A stretch of DNA of 20,208 nt from Pelagophyceae sp. CCMP2097 (lineage: Eukaryota > Sar > Pelagophyceae), in NCBI GenBank assembly GCA_026770575.1, contig MU657174.1:411821-432028 (forward strand), in the 5' to 3' direction. A program made the position numbers and the translations under genes. Under the pieces are notes generated by a model that did not search any database, was not told the origin of the DNA, and was given only the letters and a program-made list of their open reading frames with translations. Shown piece by piece: positions 15,696-20,208 of the stretch (position 1 is its first letter; each line of letters opens with the position of its first letter).

Positions 15696-18179
15696 TTAGT
15701 AGAACCACTCGTTCTTCATCTCGACGTTGGTGTCGTCGAGGCTCGCGAGGAGGTCCGTCATCGTCCGGACCTGGTCGTGTGTTCGGTGACGGGCCTTTCG
15801 GTCGGTCCCGAGTCGGGGAGCAACGCACCTTTGGCAGTTCGCTCTTGAAGAAGTAGCGCATGGTGTGGAGCTTGCCGCGGTAGAACTCCTCCTCCGTCGA
15901 CCCGGCGGCGAGCGCATCGGCGGCGACGATGCCCTGCTTGAGCCACATCCACGCGACGACGATGTGCCCCGCGGCAGTGAGGTACTCGTTGGAGTTGGCG
16001 AGGAACTTTTCGGCGTCGCCCGTGGCGGCGCACTTCAACAGCGTCGCCGTCGTCGACCCGAGCACGCCGAGGTGCGCCGAAAGGTCTTCAGCGGCCCAGG
16101 CGAGCTCCGGCTTGGACTTGGCCACGTCGATATCGGCCGTGATGCGCTTCACCAAAACGCGCATCGCCTCGCCCTTGGCCATGGGCACCTGCGCCCATGG
16201 TTCGAAGCTTGCGGAGACTTTTCAAGGAAAGCACCTTGCGGCCCAAAAGGTCGATGGACTGGATGCCCGTCGTGCCCTCGTAGATCGAGTTGACGCGGCC
16301 GTCGCGGTAGAGCTGCTCGACGATGTAGTCCTTGGTGTAGCCGTAGCCACCGTGGACCTGCGCGGGTTGCGCTGTCGGATTGAATACAGCAATATCCAAG
16401 GGTCGTGCACGTCAAGGGGCGTTTGCGGACCTGGATCGCGAGCTTGTTCGCCTCCAAGCCGAACTCGCTGGGCCACGACTTGATCATGGGGATCATCAAT
16501 TCCAAGCAGAGTTCTGCCTCGTGGCGCGCGGCCTCGCCCGCGGGCGTCGACGTGTCCGCGGTCCGCAGCGCGTCGACGAGCGTCGCGCCGTAGACGCACA
16601 GCGCCATGCTGCCCTCGGCATAGGCGCGCGCCTGGAGGAGCATGCGCTTGACGTCGGAGTGCTGGACGATGGGCACCATCGGGCTCGTAGGGTCCTTGGA
16701 CGCCAGCGGGCGGCCCTGGGGCCGGTCGCGCGCGTAGCGCAGCGCGGCCACGTAGCCGGCGACGCCGCACATGGCCGCGGTGAGGCCAACGGTGACGCGC
16801 AGCTCGTTCATCTGTGCAAAGGCGCGTCGCGGGTCCAAGACAGGCCCCGCTCCGACACGCAGGCACTCACCATGGTGAACATGCATCCCAGGCCCTGGTG
16901 CGGCTTGCCGACGAGGTGGCCGATGGCGCCGCCGGTCTTGTCGCCGAAGAGGAGCTCGCCGGCGTTGACGGATGAGACCTGTCCCATCTTGTGGTTCAGG
17001 CCACCCACGTAGACGTCGTTGCGCGAGCCGTCGGCCATGTGCTTCGGCACCAAAAAGAGCGACAGGCCCTTGACGCCCGCCGGCGCGCCGGGCAGCTTGG
17101 CCAGGACCATGTGGACCTACGGGCAGGCGCGATCAGTGCGAGGCTCCGCGCATCAATACCGTCTTGCCACGGAGCCTCTGAAGTGCCCTTCGCGGTTGCG
17201 GTGGGCGCCGGAGCGCGCGATGGTCTGGCTAAATGCGTGGTCGCCACCCGTGATCCACATTTTGTTGCCTTTGATGCTGTAGCTCCCGTCAGCGTTGGGC
17301 GACGCCGTCGTGCGCAGGTCCGTCAGCGAAGACCCGGCGTGCGTCTCGGAGAGGCACATGGTGCCGTAGGCCTCGCCCTTAACAAGTTTCGGGACCCACT
17401 CGGCGCGCTGCTCGGCCGTGCCGTGCGCCTTCAGGAGCGAGATGACCCCGTTGGTAAGTCCGTGGTAGCTCATCAAGCCCAGATTGGCGCAGAGGAACGG
17501 GGCCATGGTGAGGCACGAAGCCGTAAAGGGCAGGCCTAGGCCGCCGTCGGCTTCGGGCTCGGTCATACCGAGGAAGCCATTGCTGGCAAATTGAGTCTGC
17601 GCGTCCACCGCCCCCGGCGCGTGCACGATGACGTCGTTCGCAGCGTCGTAGAACGGCGACGTACCTGACCGCGCGTCGGAGGCCACGCGAGGCCTTGTTT
17701 CGTCGAGCCTTCGCCGGACCCCCTTCTTTCATCTCCACCTCCGTCGCCGGATCGCCGATTCGACGCCGGTCCCTGACGATCGCCCGAGGCGTTGATGGGC
17801 TCGAAGACGTCTGCGGCCAGAGCGTGGCCCGCGTCGACCATGTCCTGGACGGTGTCCGCGTCGAGGTGCGCGTACGACGGCGACGACGCGAGCAGAGCCT
17901 CCACGTCTACGAATTCCCGCAGTAGAAACCGCAGCTCGCGCGGGTGCACCAGCTTCGACCTACGGCGGGCGTCGCGCGGACCGCAAAGGCGCGCGGAAGA
18001 GGGCCGCCAAGGGCCGGGCCGCAAACTTGAAGGGCCGGCCCGAGAAGGGACGCCGCATCGGACGGGTTCTCCCATGAGGTCGTTGACACCGCGGGCGCCG
18101 CCGCCGTCGACAGGCGCCGCCGCGCCGCATCGGCGCCGCGCTGCAGCAGGCGCCAGCGTCGGCCAAGCAGCGTCGTCAT
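15696..18179 (-). CDS. Large acyl-CoA dehydrogenase (DmdC/FadE-like), 8 exons, presequence-like N-terminus
   Basis: Exons in gene order: 18179-18064, 17959-17778, 17664-17219, 17116-16871, 16811-16431, 16357-16235, 16188-15829, 15770-15696; 642 residues. The N-terminus ([20 protein letters not shown], then RRLSTAA) is presequence-like. Next is the N-terminal extension of this subgroup ([19 protein letters not shown]...FEPINASGD), then the core: [83 protein letters not shown] and [18 protein letters not shown] with the likely catalytic base Glu484. A C-terminal helical domain ends [11 protein letters not shown]. The layout matches the roughly 600-residue bacterial FadE-like group that includes DmdC, the 3-methylmercaptopropionyl-CoA dehydrogenase of DMSP breakdown. 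The substrate cannot be decided here. It uses FAD and probably passes electrons to ETF. Six introns are GT-AG; intron 3 is apparently GC-AG. Confidence 0.93.
17117..17218 (-). other. Acyl-CoA dehydrogenase intron 3: 102 nt, apparent GC-AG
   Basis: Joining ...HAFSQTI (ending at 17219) to [10 protein letters not shown] (starting at 17116) reproduces the family spacing (compare the AENIIHLVLARIEG pattern of DmdC). That requires the donor GCGCGC, the same hexamer as kinase intron 2. A canonical GT donor exists downstream (GTGGCA at 17170, same phase) and would instead keep 16 extra residues ([16 protein letters not shown]) not found in relatives. Both forms keep the frame, so alternative splicing is possible. 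Confidence 0.7.
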
Positions 18180-18476
18180 CCTTTTGGAAGCTTCTTCCGC
18201 GTTCCCGAGCCGTGTCCCTGTTCAACCTGGGGTTTCATCAAAGCCATAAAATGGAATTTTGGAGACTCGGGGAAAGTTCCAAAAGTTCCTGGGAACCGAC
18301 GCGCTCTCCGAGGCCTTGGCTCCGGGCCTCTGGGCCTGGAAGCCTACCCTTGACTCGGGTTTGACGGTTATTCCCCTTTGGGGCAGCCCCACCCAGGGTG
18401 GATCTTAAGCAAGCAACCGACTGAGTCACCGCACGCTGCGGCCGGATCCGGCGAATTCCTGGCAGCGTCGTGCACG
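18180..18476. promoter_or_regulatory. Divergent promoter region between dehydrogenase (-) and LIM gene (+)
   Basis: Only 297 bp separate the two start codons, so one region must serve both. It contains an AT-rich element CCATAAAATGG (18243-18253) and a cluster of GTTCC motifs (18275-18279, 18284-18288) with an inverted copy GGAAC (18291-18295), so GTTCCTGGGAAC forms a palindrome with 5-bp arms. These could be factor-binding sites; no known consensus is claimed. Confidence 0.4.
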
Positions 18477-19805
18477 ATGGACTGCGTCCTGTGCGGCTCC
18501 GTGGGCGGTGGGATGGACTACCTGCTCAGCTCCTTGGGCCTGTGCTGCGTCAGCGACGACGCGCGCGCGCCCTCGGCCGCGGCAGGGGCCCGGCCGCACG
18601 GGAGCAAGTCGAGCGTGTTGCAGCGGTGGGCAGAGATCGGGCCGGCCAAGGGCAAGATCGGCCTTGGCGGCGGCGACGGCTTCTGCGCGAAATGCGACGG
18701 CCGCGTCGTCGGCCACGAGCGGTGCGAGCCCCAGAGAGGAGCGCCAGCAAGGCGTGGTCGCCAAAGGCCCCCGAGCCAGCTCTGCGCACGCGAGAGCGCG
18801 CTTCAAGGTACGCCCACGGCGGCGCGGTCTACCACAAGGACTGCGTGCGCTGCAGCGACTGCGGTGCGAGTTTGGCATCTGAGAACAAGCACGCCGTCGC
18901 CGCGCATACCTGGCACTGCGACCGCTGCGATCAAAAGGCGGCCAATGGCGCGCGGCGGTCCGCGGCGACGCACGTCGTCGGCCGCACCGCGTCGCAGGCT
19001 GGGCTGAAGCACATGGCCTCGACGCGCGGCGACATTGACTTGGTGATGACTTTGATCGGAGATGAGTTGGAAGCAATGCTCGATAGCAAGCGCGCCGCCG
19101 CCTGCCACATCTGCGGCGGCGACTTCCGCGCAGCCGACGAGGCGACTTTTCGCGTCGTCGGAGACAAACTCGTGCCCGTGGCCCACGCAGAGTGCGCCGC
19201 CCTCGGCCGGCCGCGCGACGGCGTCTTGCGGCCCGCGACGCACCCGCGCGTCGCCGCGAAACGCGTGCCGGAGACGTTCGTTTTGAACGTGCGCGCGCCC
19301 GAGTCCATGACGTTTTACTTCACGAGGGCCGCCGAGGCCGTGTCAACGCTCACCGCGCGCCAACGCCTCTCCTCACCGGCGGCCCGGGAGCGCGACGCGC
19401 CGGTGCGCACTCCCGGATCAGAGAACTCGTGCGCCTCGTTTCTGCGGCCACCGCTTCCCCAGGTCACGCTCTACTTCGTGCCCGACGCGGCGTCGGTCCC
19501 GCACGCACGCAGGCTCCGGACGCCCATGCGGCCAGAGTTCGAGGCCGCCGAGGTCCACGTCGTCGGCGACGCGGACTACGTCAGTTTCGCACCCGCGGGG
19601 CCCCCGACGCGGCGTCGAGCGCCGCACGTAGGGCCGCGTCGCGGTGGAGGCGGGCTCGAAGCTCGAGGGGGGCGCGCAAGTCTTTTTGCTCAGCGCGCTA
19701 AAGGCGGACCGGCTCCGTTACACGATCAAGCTCATCTGCCGCGTCGAGAGCCTAAACGCGCCGCTCACGCCGCTCAGCCTCGAACTCACAATCGCCATGC
19801 CCTAG
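18477..19805 (+). CDS. LIM-domain protein with unrecognised C-terminal domain, 4 exons
   Basis: Exons 18477-18721, 18808-19339, 19463-19579 and 19632-19805 give 355 residues. A full LIM zinc-binding signature is formed only after splicing: C70-x2-C73-x17-H91-x2-C94-x2-C97-x2-C100-x18-C119-x2-C122. Intron 1 (18722-18807, 86 nt, GTGCGA...TCAAG) lies inside it. A second, incomplete zinc site follows (CHIC...HAEC). The last 120 or so residues (ETFVLNVRAPESMTFYF... to ...LSLELTIAMP) alternate hydrophobic and polar residues like a beta-sandwich, but no family is recognised. Intron 2 (19340-19462, 123 nt, GTGTCA...CCCAG) is stop-free and in phase, so it could instead be coding. Intron 3 (19580-19631, 52 nt, GTCAGT...CGTAG) is needed to reach the protein-like end. 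LIM proteins usually mediate protein contacts at the cytoskeleton or nucleus; the role here is unknown. Confidence 0.8.
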
Positions 19806-20208
19806 CATGCCGGCGCGGGCCCGGCGCGGCTTGGAATCTCTTTAACGGTCGTTGATCTTTCAAGGTGGCTTCCTTGTGGCAAGAAAGCGGAAGCACACAA
19901 TGGATCCGTTGAACGGACCGAAAGTGTTTACGTTTTCACTCTCCTTCTCTCTCTCCTTTCTTCTTGCGGGTCCCGGAACAGTCCACATTGGGCACGCCCG
20001 CGCTCCTCGCGCTGCCGCCAGAATCGGCTAGGAGCGCCACGCGCGATTGGGGCCCTCGTTGATAGGCCTGCACAAGGGTTTTTGAAGCGCACGCCTCTAC
20101 AGGGTGAATCCGTCAATAAGATAGTGGATTTATCTTAAGGCAAAGGCGGTCTCTGACGCCAGTCGCTTATTTTTTAAGAAGGCGAAAGGCGCTGGCGGGC
20201 CGACGTTA
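19806..20208. other. Terminal region without a recognised gene
   Basis: The start should be the 3' UTR of the LIM gene. A 27-nt pure pyrimidine tract (19939-19965, mostly CTCT/CCTT) stands out. AT-rich patches lie at 20113-20140 and 20165-20180. The short minus-strand open frame at 19928-20116 has no recognisable feature. Confidence 0.5.

Noticed and set aside
7166..18063. Three introns of exactly 104 nt (kinase 1, isocitrate lyase 2, dehydrogenase 1) as one introner family
   Set aside because: Reading them side by side shows no shared sequence; equal length appears to be chance.

Overview
The window looks like nuclear DNA of a compact, GC-rich protist, most likely a marine stramenopile alga of the pelagophyte type. 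That placement is an inference; no marker gene was compared by computation. The eukaryotic signs are direct: two tRNA genes with internal pol III boxes and a T5 terminator, a eukaryotic eRF1 gene, 18 short spliceosomal introns (46-155 nt) placed by restoring conserved protein motifs, N-terminal extensions of mitochondrial presequence type, and multidomain signalling proteins. Intergenic spacers are about 120-900 bp and only the shortest are AT-rich.

Layout. 1-540: a 22-bp direct repeat, then tRNA-Phe(GAA) and tRNA-Glu(UUC) 49 bp apart, with one T-run after the second. 540-3150: no intact gene; about 1726-2570 holds scattered, frame-broken pieces that resemble a GH31 alpha-glucosidase. 3152-4417 (-): membrane-anchored alpha/beta hydrolase, divergent from eRF1 (5290-6716, +, 3 exons). 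7053-9423 (+): CAMK/CHK2-like Ser/Thr kinase with a long Ala/Pro-rich tail (4 exons). 9544-12554 (+): a 985-residue coiled-coil/PH/ankyrin/WW protein (2 exons). 13095-15150 (+): isocitrate lyase (3 exons). 15696-18179 (-): large acyl-CoA dehydrogenase related to DmdC/FadE (8 exons), convergent with isocitrate lyase. 18477-19805 (+): LIM-domain protein with an unrecognised beta-rich C-terminus (4 exons), divergent from the dehydrogenase. 19806-20208: nothing recognised.

How the genes fit together. Acyl-CoA dehydrogenase (beta-oxidation, or oxidation of a DMSP-derived thio-acyl-CoA) and isocitrate lyase (glyoxylate shunt) are neighbouring steps in living on acetyl-CoA, and both carry presequence-like N-termini. 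They are convergent, so they share no promoter. The kinase, the PH/ANK/WW protein and the LIM protein look like signalling or scaffold proteins without an evident shared pathway.

The most notable signal is in the introns. Three of 18 appear to use GC rather than GT at the donor (kinase intron 2, isocitrate lyase intron 1, dehydrogenase intron 3), many GT donors read GTGCG, and 17 of 18 introns are followed by G (AG|G). Kinase intron 2 is also flanked by an imperfect 17-bp direct repeat whose 79-bp period equals the intron length, which suggests intron birth by duplication or insertion.
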